Assembly (NCBI RefSeq): GCF_020497125.1
Contig: NC_059072.1
Location: 271,418,045-271,482,044, forward strand
Direction of reading: 5' to 3'
DNA from: Mauremys mutica
Taxonomy: Eukaryota; Chordata; Testudines; Geoemydidae
DNA length: 64,000 nt
Shown here one piece after another: positions 10,957 through 23,299 of this stretch; position 1 is the stretch's first letter; each line of letters starts with the position of its first letter. The position numbers and the translations under genes are program-made. Below the pieces are notes generated by a model. That model was given only the letters and a program-made list of their open reading frames with translations, ran no database searches and was not told where the DNA came from.

Positions 10957-13745
10957 AGAAGTTCTGGATTCTGATCTGGATCTGGACTGGGAAGTTAGAA
11001 GATGGACTGTTTGGTGGTAGAAAAGGAAATAACTGAGCAAGGGTTAAGTAATGAGCAGGCCCTGACAGGCCATCTTCCCCCACTCACAATCACTTAACAC
11101 GTCTATGGCAACAATGTTGGTGAGTCCTGGGGGTGTATGAATATGGGGTAGGGGGGGAGTGTTGGCCTACAGCCCAGAGATGGGTTAATACAGTCCTAGA
11201 TATGCCAAGCCCTATGTTCCTGTGACTTTCTCAATACTTTTGAACTGAGCACAGTTCATGATGGAGCTGTGACCCTGATTGGGAGTATCAGGGCTAACAT
11301 AAATAATACAAAAATCTCTCAAAGGAATATGATAGGTACTGGTTTTAGTCCCACCTATCGTTTGAACTTTCATCAGCTAATAGCCTCATTATTGGTTTCG
11401 GTTTAGCTTTGTCTTTTAGTAACAGTACCAGCAGCACTAACACTGCTGGATTCTGCTCTTACATATAAATCTGGTGTATCACACATCAGGACCTGTTTGG
11501 TTGTGTTTACACAGGACTTCCATTAATGGAATGTCTAGCCTCATAGGAAAGGCAAATATAAAACACTTGTACATGGCACACTCAAACCATGATCTTCATG
11601 TCTTTTAGACTAGCTGCATGAAACAACTGGACACATTATGGAAATGCCATGGCAGAAGCTTCATAAGGAAGGAACATATCTTCCATGTGTCTCACCCGCA
11701 GAGCATCAGGTAGAGAAAGCCGAGGAGAATGTGTGGTGTCACCCTATTGCCCTCACTGATATTCTGCCCCTTATAGATTTAAAGGGTGAAGTGATAGCCC
11801 ATACAATCTTAAATTCTCACTTTTCCCTTTCTTCCAGTAGATACAAAGCAAGTGGCCTGATTTTCAGAACTGCATAACACACAAATGAACAGGCAACACT
11901 GCATCTGTTTTGCATGCACAATTGCTACTACATGGATATACATGAAATAGTTCCACACACAAATGAAAATTTATGCATCAAACTGTCAATTTGTGTTCAC
12001 AATCATTATGACAATAGTAGTTGTGTGTTTAGATTAGGTGTACAAATGTACACACTCGTGCCTTTTTACAGACACATTTCAATATGCATAGTTCTAAAAG
12101 TCAAATCAAGTATCTTTTTTTGTTTTCAATGCTAAATTAGTCCATTAGGCTTCTCCACTGTAGTAATATAACTTGGAAACTGGACTACAGCATGCAAAGG
12201 TCTGATTTTTCTCTACTGGAAGGTACCGCCCAGTCCATTAAATCTCCCTTGTTTAATCTCTCCGGCTGGTCCAAAATGAGTTCAAAAAGTGACTCATCCT
12301 TTTTATATCACATAGGACGAAAAGATGGTCTTTTGTATTTGATTTCCTAATTCACAGTAAATGATAGAGAAGAAAGCTTTCTCAGCAGGTTCATCAGGCT
12401 TTTCATCTAGTGAAAAATAGTTACATATTGTAATCCTGAGTCCCCAAAGTATTTTCTGTTTTCTCAATTCCCCAGCCCTATTTCCATACTCAGAGCTGCA
12501 CGAAAAGAAAGATGTCTCATAGAAAGGCAGTGTTTGTGCACTACGTAAATTTTTAAATCCTTCTATACAAGATCTACTCTGCTCTTGCAAGTATAGAAAG
12601 AGAAAGCACTGGAAACATAATGCATTATAATAGAATTGTCCCTGTCAACCACATTAGAGCTTCAGACTAATCCTCAGGGTAGAACCTAACACATTAAACT
12701 ATACAGGGCACAGTTAATATCAAAATAGGGCACTCCTGACAGATGAAAGGCCTTGAGGCTTAAACATAACTGTCTGCAACCTTTTTCCATCAAAGAGTAA
12801 TTTGTAGTGCTTAATTAATTCTTGGCATTCCTTTGGAGGCAAAATAGTACTTACTTTCACACAATTTTAAGAAAAAAATAGAAAGACTAGAGATAACAGC
12901 ATGCTTCAGTTGGCAAGCAAAAAGGTTATTTTTTGTTAATGGAAAGAAAGGACTAATTTTATCTGAGCTTGAATCTTTATACCACTGTAGCTACAAAACC
13001 TTGAGTAATATGGATGAAATCCTGGTCCCAAAGTCAATGGCAAAACTCCCTACATTTCAGGCAATCTTAGCACACCTCTATAGCTGCAATATCTTTAGGA
13101 CACATTACAACACCACAGTTCTGCTGTGATAAAATGTAAATAACCAACATATAAAAGTTTAAATCTCAAGGGGTTACCCATACATGTGCTATGAGATCAT
13201 ATATATCAAATACTGTAGCAAGTATTATGCAAATTTCCCAACATTTCCAACCTTCTCTGCTGTCAGTAAAGTAGAAGATCTCACAGCCAGACCTTGAGGT
13301 CTGGAAAGAGGTGGAATTTAGCAGGATGGTGGTCTGTTTGTTTTTTAATGCGTACCATCTTTTCTTATTAATGATATAACACAGTGATTAACATGTTTAA
13401 AATTCACCAACTGAGGATCAGACTCATGCTTAGAATCCCAGCACTTATTGCAATGCTGAGTTGCAGTCTCAGCTCACAGGTACAGATGGCCCAACTGACA
13501 GACTCTCACTTCTAGCTCTCATCTGCCATATGCAAAAATTTTAACTAAATCATTATTAATAATTGAGGTTTAAATATTTTATGCCAGGACTTACACAGTT
13601 TCTGGTGGGAGTACTCAATTACTGAGTTCTGATTTGAATTAACAAATCAATTCTAATGTACAGCAATTCACATTTGTTCAACACCAAGATGATCTTAATT
13701 TACATGGTGATAGCTTTAACATATAATACACACACGAAATCTTAC
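10957..13745. other. GPC5 intron immediately downstream of the exon; nothing else recognised
   Basis: No coding similarity in either strand. Around 13014-13060 there is a short stretch (gaaatcctggtcccaaagtc) resembling a common reptile palindromic repeat. The final GPC5 exon, expected to encode the GPI-anchor end of the protein, is not found between here and position 1. Confidence 0.5.
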
Positions 13746-13866
13746 CTGGATAATGTGTTTCAGTTTATCAATAATTTGATTTATTACAGGATCTGTTCCT
13801 TTCACTTTTACTTCTGGATTCGCAGACTGAGCTTTGATTCCATTGCCAACCACACGGTGGGTGTAG
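13746..13866 (-). CDS. GPC5: Glypican-5 internal exon near the C-terminus (single exon of a split gene)
   Basis: On the minus strand an acceptor (ttctttgttatattag) precedes the exon and a donor (gtaagatttc) follows it. The 121-bp exon takes one base to finish a split codon (phase 2 entry) and then reads 40 uninterrupted codons ending in phase 0. The peptide includes HRVVGNGIKAQSANPEVKVK and GTDPVINQIIDKLKH. This matches the segment of GPC5, and less closely of GPC3, just after the conserved glypican cysteine-rich core and before the heparan-sulfate attachment region. Glypicans are GPI-anchored cell-surface heparan sulfate proteoglycans that modulate Hedgehog, Wnt and FGF signalling. Human GPC5 has eight exons and introns of hundreds of kilobases, so a lone exon in 64 kb fits. 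From memory of the family this is the penultimate exon. GPC3 is the main alternative; its residues here differ (for example KMKGPEPVVSQIID). Confidence 0.85.
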
Positions 13867-16687
13867 CTAATATAACAAAGAAATATGTTTTAGTATACTT
13901 CTTCAGAGAATGTATTTACCTGTAAATACTAGTGACACAAGCTCAGTTAGCACTGCCATTCCATTTTAATGACTGCATGTTTATTTTGTCCATATAGGCT
14001 TTGTTACCAGAAAGTTACATAGTATGGTAAAATTGATATATGTTACAAAGTGGTGATATGATTTTTCCTTTTTTCGTTATTTCTGAACATTTTGTAATAA
14101 GAAAAATAAACGTAAAAATAAGAATTGTGAAAGGACAAGCATGCACATTATACTATTCTGTGACCTTTTTTATTTTGTTAAGTGCATGAGACTTGGCTTT
14201 TGCTCTACATCTCTATCTCAGCAATATTCTGCCAGCTGTTAATCAAAAAGGAAAGTAAAAGAATCCTGTGGACATTCTATCACAGAGGTGTCAAATGCCC
14301 AAATTCCACCAGCTAGATGTGCATGTGATGGGTCAGCACAGCATATTCAAATTTTGTAGAATCTGAGTTTTCATTGTAAATAATTTCTTGTCCTCTTGGT
14401 TTCAAAGAGAACTTTCCAAATATGAAGTGTGCATGAATAGGTAGTGTTGTTTGCATGAATTTGTAGACAGCCAGAAACAATAGCTTTGAGAGGTGTGGAT
14501 TCCTTTTCTTTTGTTGATATAATTTGAATGTTATTAACTCTAAAGTCCCACAAGGATCCTTTAATGTCAACTGTAGCTATTTCACTGATGATCACTTTGG
14601 CAGATGGAACAGAAGACAGGTTGGGAGTGAAGCCCATGGAGGGTGAGAATTGGTGCAAAGAAAGAACAGATGACATACAAAGAGAGGGAAGATAGAAAGA
14701 AACAGTTTGGGGTTCAGGATGTGAGTGTGATGGTTAGAGTCAGAACCGTGGTCAACATCAGGTGCCAAGCCAAAGGCCACAGCCGAGATTAACAGTAGGG
14801 TTTGTATGAGCAGGGACCTGGAGCAAGGTAAGAAAGCAGGAACCAGGATGACCCACAATTCTCAGCTGTCTGCCTGGAGAAAGATCATCTGCTCATGCAG
14901 TGCCTCTTGGGGTATAGGGAACTCCGCTGAGTCCATTCTTGGCTGGGCCCACTTGAAGAAAGCAGAAACTGGTAACAGACAGGGGTCTGGGATAAAGAGC
15001 ACCCGAACAAGGTGGAAGGCAGGACCAGGATGAGGCAGGAAGGCAGGGCTCAGGTGTCAGGAAAACAGACAGGGTCCACAGTAGCACCCATTGTCTTACT
15101 AACTGGGTGAATCACCCAGTTAGTAAGACAATTCCTCTGCTTCTTTCTGGCTTAAGTGGTATGTCCTAGCCGACCAGAAGCTTCCTAGCTCTTCCTTTGT
15201 GAGCTAGAGCTTTGCTAGCTCCCTTCTCTACTAGTTTGGGTGAAGTGGTCTCCACAGTCTGAGCATTGCCTTAGGACCCAGGGGGCTGGGCTTGAAGTCC
15301 ATAATTCTTCACATGGTGATAGGAAGGTTAGGAAGAAAGGGTGGAAAGAGCAGAAATAGCAGTGATAAAAGTGGGCATTTTCCCACTGAATCATGCTCAG
15401 TAAGGTACTGAGCAAATAATAAATTATAACAACTAAAAGTTCAATTACTACACAACAGCCATATTCCGTACTTGATATTTGTGCAAATATCCCATTGATA
15501 TCCGTGCTGTGGATGGAGGGCAGTGTGTACTCCTAAATGTATACCACAGCCCAAGGACTATAATTAAAAACGGTATTTCACTTCCTCCAGAGAATTAGTT
15601 TAATATCTTTGTACTAGTGGGACCCCGAGGCCTCTTTCAATCTCAAAAAGGGATCCTTTCTGTTTATAATGGAAAATATTATACTCAAAAATAGCAACTA
15701 GGATATTTTTCTGTGAATTATGATTTCTGCAAAACATTATAAAATCTGAACTCACATAGGGGCACACTGGACTAGATTCAGTGGTATGCTCGAGCTGACT
15801 GATCCTGCAAGTCAGTGGCAAAGTGACTTGAATGTGCAGGACCAAGGCTCAGCTGCTTTGCACCTCATGAATCTGGTTCATTTTGTTTCACATTGAAAGG
15901 ACTGAATGAGAACTCAGGGCCTACCAAATTTAGCTCTGCATAAATTATTTTTGTATGGACTCCGTCAGGTTTCAAGTTCTTTTGTATTTGTTCTAGTTCA
16001 TTGTAAGTAAATATATTAAAATTACATACATTGATAATGCTGAACAATGAGGGGAATTAAGGCTTACAGCTGCTCTACTGGAATGTGGTAGTTGTATTTC
16101 TTCTTCTTTTTTACAAAAAGCAGTATCGAAGACCTTGTAAAAGTTTGATGTTCTCTATACAATGGCATTTAGGTGGGTACCAGACAGTGCTTTGTACCCA
16201 AGTAAGTACTGGGAGAAATATCTGAAACAGTCAGTTTAATGGAATGCATGTAACTTATGCAGCACATTTGCTAAGCTTGGGGGAATATCAGGATACATTA
16301 TTTTAGCAATATCATAAACCTTGTAGCTGGTCCTGTGACTGGGCCTCCACCATCCTCTTCTCACATAAGACTTAAGGGAATGAGGGAAGAGGGCTGTCAA
16401 CTTGCTGTTTCAGACATTAGGAAGGCCAAAGCCATTCTCCGGCAGTGTTAGAGGATGTCTTCCCCAAAGTATACTTCCAATTCAAGTTTATCAGGTAACT
16501 AGACCCCATCTGTTATGAGTACCTACTTTGGCCACCTGTCACCAGGAGGTGACAGCAATTAGCTTGTCTGCCTCTCTCTCCCCCACTACCCTCTCCAACC
16601 ACCGACAGCTGGGATCCCAGATAGTTAATTCCTTCCCTAGCATCAGCCAAACATATATCTACTCCCTTAGAGGAGAGGAAAGTAATC
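13867..16687. other. GPC5 intron upstream of the exon; possible LTR-element scrap, one palindrome
   Basis: No host exon recognised. Around 14710-15300 the sequence turns purine-rich with repeated 'accaggatga/caggaaggcagg' text, in the style of turtle LTR-retrotransposon leader regions, but I cannot assign it. A perfect palindrome at 15090-15132 is listed separately. Confidence 0.4.
15090..15132. repeat. Perfect 43-bp inverted repeat
   Basis: The 21-base arm attgtcttactaactgggtg+a (15090-15110) is followed by a single base (15111) and its exact complement (15112-15132). Perfect arms with a one-base loop would extrude as a cruciform or hairpin. It is not the terminus of any element I recognise. 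Confidence 0.95.
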
Positions 16688-17892
16688 AGGAACAGTCAGC
16701 ATGGATTCACCAAGGGCAAGTCATGCCTGACTAACCTAATTGCCTTCTATGATGAGATAACTGGCTCTGTGGATGAGGGAAAGCAATGGACGTGTTATTC
16801 CTTGACTTTAGCAAAGCTTTTGATACGGTCTCCCACAGTATTCTTGCCAGAAAGTTAAAGACGTATGGGCTGCATGAATGGACTATAAGGTGGTTAGAAA
16901 GCTGGCTAGATCATCGGGCTCAATGGGTAGTGATCAATGGCGCCACGTCCAGTTGGAGTGCCCGAAGGGTCACTCCTGGGGCTGGTTTTGTTCAATATCT
17001 TCATTAATGATCTGGAGGATGGCATGGACTGCACCCTCACCAAGTTTGCAGATGACACTAAACTGGGAGGAGTGGTAGATACGCTGGAGGGTAGGGATAG
17101 GATACAGATGGACCTAGACAGATTAGAGGATTGGGCCAAAAGAAATCTGATGAGGTTCAGCAAGGACAAGTGCAGAGTCTTGCACTTAGGATGGAAGAAT
17201 CCCATTCACTGTTACAGACTAGGGACCGAGAGGCTAGGCAGCAGTTCTGCAGAAAAGGACCTAGGGTTTAGAGTGGATAGAAGCTGGATATGAGTCAGCA
17301 GTTTGCCCTTGTTGCCAAGATGGCTAATGGCATTTTGGGCTATATAAGTAGGAGTATTGCCAGCAGATCAAGGGACATGATCATTCCCCTCTATTCAGCA
17401 TTGGTGAGGCCTCATCTGGAGTACTGTGTCCAGTTTTGGGCCCCACACTACAAGGAGGATGTGGAAAAATTGGAAAGAGTCCAGTGGAGGGCAACAAAAA
17501 TGATTAGGGGGCTTGAGCACATGACTTATGAAGAGAGGCTGAGGGAACTGGGTTTATTTAGTCTGCAGAAGAGAAGAATGAGGGGGGATTTGATAGCTGC
17601 TTTTAACTACCTGAAAGGGGATTCCAAAGAGGATGGATCTAGACTGTTCTCAGTGGTAGCAGATGACAGAACAAGGAGTAATACTCTCAAGTTGCGGTGG
17701 GGAGGTTTAGGTTGGATATTTTTCACTAGGAGAGTGGTGAAGCACTGGAATGGGTTACCTAGGGAGGTGGTGGAATCTCTTTCCTTAGAGGTTTTTAAGG
17801 TCAGGCTTAATAAAGCCCTGGCTGGGATGATTTAGCTGGGGATTGGTCCTGCTTTGAGCAGGGGGTTGGACTAGATGACCTCCTGAGGTCCC
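16688..17892 (+). mobile_element. CR1 LINE, reverse-transcriptase half to near the 3' end
   Basis: Runs from the CR1 motif aacagtcagcatggattcac through the RT fingers and palm ([20 protein letters not shown] at 16786 on) and the catalytic FADD box ([20 protein letters not shown], ~17040). It continues to the thumb and C-terminal domain, then a short 3' UTR (ggttggactagatgacctcc). At least one frameshift (~16960) and one stop (17290) are present. It stops just short of the usual attctatgattctatg tail and is followed by an inverted CR1 stub. Confidence 0.93.
17290..17835 (+). pseudogene. CR1 ORF2 C-terminal region, 181 codons open
   Basis: The open frame contains [40 protein letters not shown] and [20 protein letters not shown], all hallmarks of the CR1 RT thumb and C-terminal domain. 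It ends in a natural stop before the 3' UTR. The upstream in-frame tga at the start separates it from the preceding RT frame, so the protein as a whole is not intact. Confidence 0.88.
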
Positions 17893-17940
17893 ATAGAATC
17901 ATAGAATATCAGGGTTGGAAGAGACCTCAGGAGGTCATCT
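17893..17940 (-). mobile_element. CR1 3'-terminal stub, inverted against the preceding CR1
   Basis: Reads atagaatcatagaatatcag then ggttggaagagacctcagga, the complement of the last ~48 bases of a CR1. It abuts the sense CR1, forming a tail-to-tail fold-back. Eighteen-base arms (17873-17890 and 17923-17940) are perfectly complementary. Confidence 0.9.
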
Positions 17941-18719
17941 TGTCTGCTGCCTTCTGCCTGGGAATCAAAGTGTATGAGAGGGGCATCAACTGTCTTTCTT
18001 GCCACACCCGCAGTGAAACTTCAGTGGAACTGGCAGCCTGCCTGTGGGCCAATACCCGCAGACCCTTGCATTGCTCCTCCATCTATGTCAACTCAGAGCT
18101 GCCTCTCTGGTAAACTTCCAGGGGCCACTGACCACCCTCTTGTGGGCTAAATGCACTATATGATGGCCACATATGAAGTCATAACTCCGGTGACCCATAC
18201 ACTTCATCCTCAAGGAAAGGATAAACAGGAAGAGTTTAGCATACAGACACACCACAGAATTATCTTTCCTGACAGGAGCCCCAATTCGGAGGCCACCACT
18301 GATAGGCATCTATTGCTGTGCTGTGGATGTAACCATTCCAATCCTGATATAATGGGATTCCAATTCACCAGGGGACCTCAACAATACACATTCTTTGACA
18401 TCACCATGAACTGAAGTTTCCTTTTCTGAGGCAACTCATTTCCCCTTGAAGAAAGAGTGGTCTGGCACCAGAAGCCTCCACATTATTTAAATCTGCACTG
18501 CCTTAACAGAGCCAATCCCAACCTTCTCACAGTCTTGCAATACTATGGCTCAGCTTGCCAGCCATTAATTGTTTTCTCCCTCTCTCCTCCCTCTTGACAA
18601 TCAGAGTTACTGTTGAATCTCACCCCTCCCTCCCCCACCATCACAATGCTTAAACTCAAAAGTGCTACTTAAATCCACCCTTGGTGAATCTTTTATTAGC
18701 CGTGGGGTATCACCCCTCC
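17941..18719. other. Intronic sequence, nothing recognised
   Basis: No coding similarity or repeat boundary seen. Confidence 0.4.
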
Positions 18720-18857
18720 ACATAGGTGCTGGAACTAGGGGCACTGGGAGTGCTACTGCACACCCTGGCTTGAAGTGGTTTCCACCATATACAGGGTTTA
18801 CAGTTTGGTTCAATTGCTCTCAGGACCCCCGCCATAAAAACTGTCCCAGCACCACTG
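18720..18857. repeat. Short nonautonomous repeat with ggtgctggaac inverted ends
   Basis: Starts cataggtgctggaactaggg and ends ctgtcccagcaccactg; ggtgctggaac and the complement of gtcccagcacc are imperfect inverted repeats. Internal text (ccatatacagggtttacagt) is a motif I know as dispersed in turtle DNA. No target duplication was found. Confidence 0.55.
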
Positions 18858-21635
18858 CCAGCCCTCCAAAATCCAAACTAAACCCTGCTACCACACAGTA
18901 GTGGGGGCAGACAAGCCAAGACAGTGCTTTCCTCTCTGGCTCTTGCAGCTGCTGGGTTGCTGCTCCTTGCCCTGCACATGCTCTCACTCTGGGGTGGGGA
19001 AGGGAGAGCTCAGCCAGCAAATCAACCACCCCGCCCTGCACTCACCCAGGCCCACTCACCTCAGCCAAGAAGAAACCTCCACTAGGGGAAACAACTGCAC
19101 TTGCTGTCTGCTGTGCATCCTGCCACTTGGCTGCCAGCCTCTACATGTGTTCTGCTGCTGCCCTGGCTGCTTCTGTTGTGACTCTAGAGTGATTTCAAGC
19201 CAATCCTTGCTGGAACCCTTCTGGTTACTTTGAGGCACCAGGGGACCCCCAACCTCACATGGAGGTCCCTGCAGGCTCCTCTGTTAATCCAGGGGTAACG
19301 GGGGCTCAGATCCTCCCTGCATGTGTAGGAGCCAATGGCTTACCTGAGTCCCACTGGCCAGCCTACCAGGTGATGCTTTCCTCTCACTCCCAGCCCAAGG
19401 GATGGGAAGAGATCCTTAAAGGAGTCACTATCCCTCTTTTCTTACCAGTCCAGACAAACATTCCATACCTTTGAGGCTGCAGGTTATTTGAAGCAGTGTG
19501 AGTTTTAAACCCTTGAAGGCTTCTTGCACTGGTATGTAAAGGTAATCAGATTATCATACCAGGATTTGTATCACTCTACTAAATTTTGGATGACAATATC
19601 CCAGTGCTGACATAACTCTAAATACGGAGAAATAAAAAGAAAAGAAAAAAACTCATGTGGATGGAATGAAAAGGATATTATCCAGTTTTGGCAGGCTATC
19701 AAAAAAACTATTTTTACAGATTTGACATTAAATGTAATTATCTTTGTGTGCCAGGTCACAGTGCAAGTGCTGAAAGATTCTTTTCATGTTTCGCTATATT
19801 GTTGAATGATACATGCAGGAGCACGGAATTCAAAAATGTTCATTTATAGAGCATGCTGCAGTAAAATGATCTCCACAGAACAAAATGTTTCCCACAGTGG
19901 AAGCCCTAGAACATTTAAGTTCTATTAACTGTTATTGAAAGTTGTGGTTTTGAACATTTTACACACAAACTATCCTTTCATTCTTGGACTCTTCGTAAGT
20001 AAAAATTGATAAGTTACAAGGTGCATTGAAATCTTTTGTTTCTTTCTTTCTCTGGGTGCTTACAGAGACAATTCTATAAAGCATTGTTTGATTGATACTG
20101 GCCTTAAACATAAGTTTATAAAATTTAACATGGCCCTATAATATTTACCATTGTGTTTCATGAAAAAAGGCTTTTTTTCTTTGCAAAAATTACAGACTTA
20201 CTTATATATTCTTCTTTTATTTTTCACACATTATTCAATTTAATTAACAAATGTCTATAAATTTAAGATCCACAGACATTTTTAATGTAGAATAAATGAT
20301 CTGTCAAAAGTAAATGAGCTATTGGGAATCTTACCATGGTACATAAAACTTCATCCTGGTAGACTTTCATTTACATGCAAAATATGTTCCCCTCAAGTTG
20401 GAAAAAAATGTGAGCCATACACTGTTGGTTGAGAGACTTCTCTCATTATAAAGTTTTAATAAGGCACTAATCACATTCTGTTGCTTGTGCTCCTAATGTG
20501 CAAGTAATGGGGAAAAAAAATAAGGAGACCCACAGAGGTAGCCTGACTTGAAAAAATGTTGCTCATAGTTGAATCCCGGGGGGGACAGGGGAAGTGACAA
20601 ATTTCTTGTTAGAGAAATAGTAGACCTGCCATCTGTGCTCATTTCTTTTGTGCAAGCATAGTAATGTATCACATCAGTTTAACAGGCAGACTTGGTCCCC
20701 AAGTACTATTCATTTTCATCAACACTGGAAAAAAGCAAGCACTGATACACTTGAAATTCTATGAACATATTTTAAAATGATGATTAACAAGTTTCCAATT
20801 CTCAGAGTTCAATATATGAATATTCATATAAAGTTATGATAAATCTCTATTGTAGATATGAAAATAGCTGGTAGGTACTTACATTTGATTGGACCAAAAT
20901 CCTGGTTAGCATATAAGGTCAGACCCTATTAGCTATAACTTATTTCATGGTGTACTCAGTTTGAAAGGTTATAAAATGTATGTGAATTCTTTTAAGGATC
21001 AGACATTTTAGATGTGCTGCCACTATACCTCTGTGTTTCCTTAAGACTTCAAATTACATTCTGCATTACATTGTGATGACAGCAAAATACTGATACACCA
21101 TATGCATTGTCAACTATTGGGTTTGATTTTCATTCCCTTACACCAGCTCTATGGATTATAGCACTGTAAAATGGATGGAACTGAGTGGAAAAATGAGGCC
21201 CATTACAACTAAAGATGCATCTGAGCCATGAAGTTTTGATCCAGATTCAAACATCCCTACAGTTCATTTCCCAAAAGTGATGAGTTTTTGCTTCAGGCCC
21301 ACCACTCTTCAAAGATGATGCTACATATCTAACCATTAATTTTACTTTGGTGCTAAGATTTTTGAAATTGGTGATCACTACTGGATAAACTTCTGGTAAG
21401 GCTGATCTTAATTAGGATATTCTTTTAGCAGATATAGTTAATTAGGTCCTGATTGTTATTTACAGGGTTTCCCCACCTAGTGAAAAACAAACAAAGAACT
21501 ACTATATTTAAAGATTCAATGGAAATAACAAAAACAATATGCTTAGTCAGCAGAAGTCTGTAACACTGAGTGTCCATTACAAAAGTGTACATCTTTATTC
21601 CTGGCATAGAAGAGCTCCATAGGGATTTTACTAAT
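18858..21635. other. Intronic sequence, nothing recognised
   Basis: GC-richer to ~19470, then AT-rich. No ORF has recognisable similarity. A short stretch near 21130-21210 (ttacaccagctctatgg) resembles a common reptile palindromic repeat. Confidence 0.4.
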
Positions 21636-22062
21636 CTGGTGCAGCCAGGTTAATCACAGACCATGACTAGGCAATGTCTTTTCCTGACCTCAAGTCTGAT
21701 CTTCAGAGTTCAATGTGTGGGGACTTTGTCTCTGAGATAGGCAACATGACCAAAAAGGGCCAGCCAGAGGTCGCCAAGGATGACTTCAGTCCTCTGGAGA
21801 CCAGTTCTCAATAATACAATACAATAATCCCTAATATTGATTAAGTCAAACTGTCAATAGTCACTGCCTGAAATGCATATGAAATTACTCCAGCCTTCTG
21901 ATGTCTTGTTTAAGCAATGGCCATGTTTCAGATCCATATACGAGAATTGGAAGTATATAGGTTTGATAAATTCATACTTTTCTATATAGTTTCACCTTTT
22001 TTGGCTCCAAACCTTATGCAGGTCCTTCATGGCTGAAGCTGCTAAACAAGTTCCCCTTAGGA

Positions 22063-22396
22063 CAGGGATCGGCAACCTCTGGCAAGCGGCTCGCCAGGGC
22101 AAGCCCCCTGGTGGGCTGGGCTGGTTTGTTTACCTGCTGCGTCCACAGGTTTGGCTGATTGTGGCTCTACTGTGTGCGGTTCGCCGCTCCAGGCCAATGG
22201 GGGTGGCGGAAACTGGCGACCAGCACATCCCTCATCCCGCGCTGCTTCCCGCCGCCCCCATTCTCCTGGGACAGCGAACTGCGGCCAATGGGAGCTGCAA
22301 TCAGCCAAACCTGCGTACGCAGCAGGTAAACAAACCAGCCCGGCCCACCGGGGGGCTTACTCTGGCGAGCCACGTGCCAAAGGTTGCCAATCCCTG
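22063..22396. mobile_element. Full palindromic hAT-like MITE family B with exact 8-bp target duplication
   Basis: Starts cagggatcggcaacctctgg and ends caaaggttgccaatccctg. The 334-bp body is one long imperfect palindrome (arms around ctccaggccaatgggggtgg). Flanking 8-mers ccttagga at 22055-22062 and 22397-22404 are identical. It interrupts the LINE pol remnant listed at 21636-22925. Confidence 0.95.
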
Positions 22397-22524
22397 CCTT
22401 AGGATGTCTGTCTGTCTGCATTCATTTGACAGTTTGCTGCCTCTATAGATGAAGATATCCACTACTTCCATAATTTGTCCAGAAGCACAGATGTCTCATA
22501 TCACAACTTTTGCACCTACACTCC

Positions 22525-22562
22525 GTTTTTTTTTGTTTTTTTTGTTTTTTTTTGTTTTTGTC
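22525..22562. repeat. T-rich simple repeat (TTTTTTTTG)n
   Basis: Runs of 8-9 T separated by single G. It lies inside the decayed LINE, so it may be expanded slippage. Confidence 0.9.
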
Positions 22563-22925
22563 TTTGCTCAAGAAACCCATAGCCCAAGGGCAGTTGCCTC
22601 TTGCTGAAAGCTCTCTGGTGCATCTGTGAGACTGTTTGTGTCCTGACCAAAGAGGACAACATCATCCTCTTTATCCAGTCCCACACAGCACCCATGCTCC
22701 TGAGTCTTCATATAGATCTTGAATTAGTCTCAGGAGGATGTTGGGAACACTGATGCCACATAGGACCTTCCACAAGACAGCTCTTTCAACAGAATTGATG
22801 GCTATTTTTAGGTGTATGTGTGATCCTGTCAAATACTGGTTACAATCATGATGAATTTCAGATAAGGTATAGAAGAGTAATGTCTTCTGTTAATCTTTTT
22901 AGTTTCATCAATGCTTGTATTTAGA

Positions 22926-23299
22926 AGCAGCAAAACTATTTCAAATGAATCTCACTGTGCTAATACTCTAGCAGAATAGGGCAAACAAAACTAAAACAAA
23001 AAATGTTTCAAAAGTAGTACTTCCAAGCATCGTAGGAAAGTACCCAGATAAAAAACATTCCACTACTAGTCAATGCATGTGTATTTAAAAATTTTAGTGG
23101 ACTCCAGGGGACACTGAGCAGCATAGAGGAGCAGATCCCTTGATCTCCAGAGCCATCTAGATATCCATTTCCCTCCAGAATCCAGGCCCCTGACTGGCCC
23201 TTCCCCCCAATAAAAGAACAGGAACCCCCAAATCTCTAGAATGCCAGTAGGCAAACATTTGTCTGTGTCGGCTCTACAAGTAGTCAAAAGACAAGCGGA
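22926..23299. other. Spacer between two decayed LINEs
   Basis: Nothing firmly recognised. It may include the 5' leader of the Tx1/L1-like element that follows. Confidence 0.35.

Larger units (their letters stand above)
21636..22925 (-). mobile_element. Decayed non-LTR retrotransposon (RTE/I-like) pol, split by a hAT MITE
   Basis: Read on the minus strand, it contains, in order, VERAVLWKVL and NILLRLIQDLYEDSG (22830-22690), EDDVVLFGQDTNSLTDAPES and FQQEATALGLWVSWAK (22680-22560, matching ADDVVLLA...LGLxVSWAKTK), MEVVDIFIYRGSKLSN (~22470), AAASAMKDLHKVWSQK (~22040) and LRTGLQRTEVILGDLWLALF then GHVAYLRDKVP (~21800-21700). This is the RT palm through the C-terminal domain of a LINE unrelated to CR1. 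Stops and frameshifts are frequent. The clade is an inference. Confidence 0.75.

Noticed and set aside
1..13745. Final GPC5 exon downstream of the identified exon
   Set aside because: I looked on the minus strand for the acidic Ser-Gly attachment region and hydrophobic GPI-signal tail and found neither, so the intron runs off the window.
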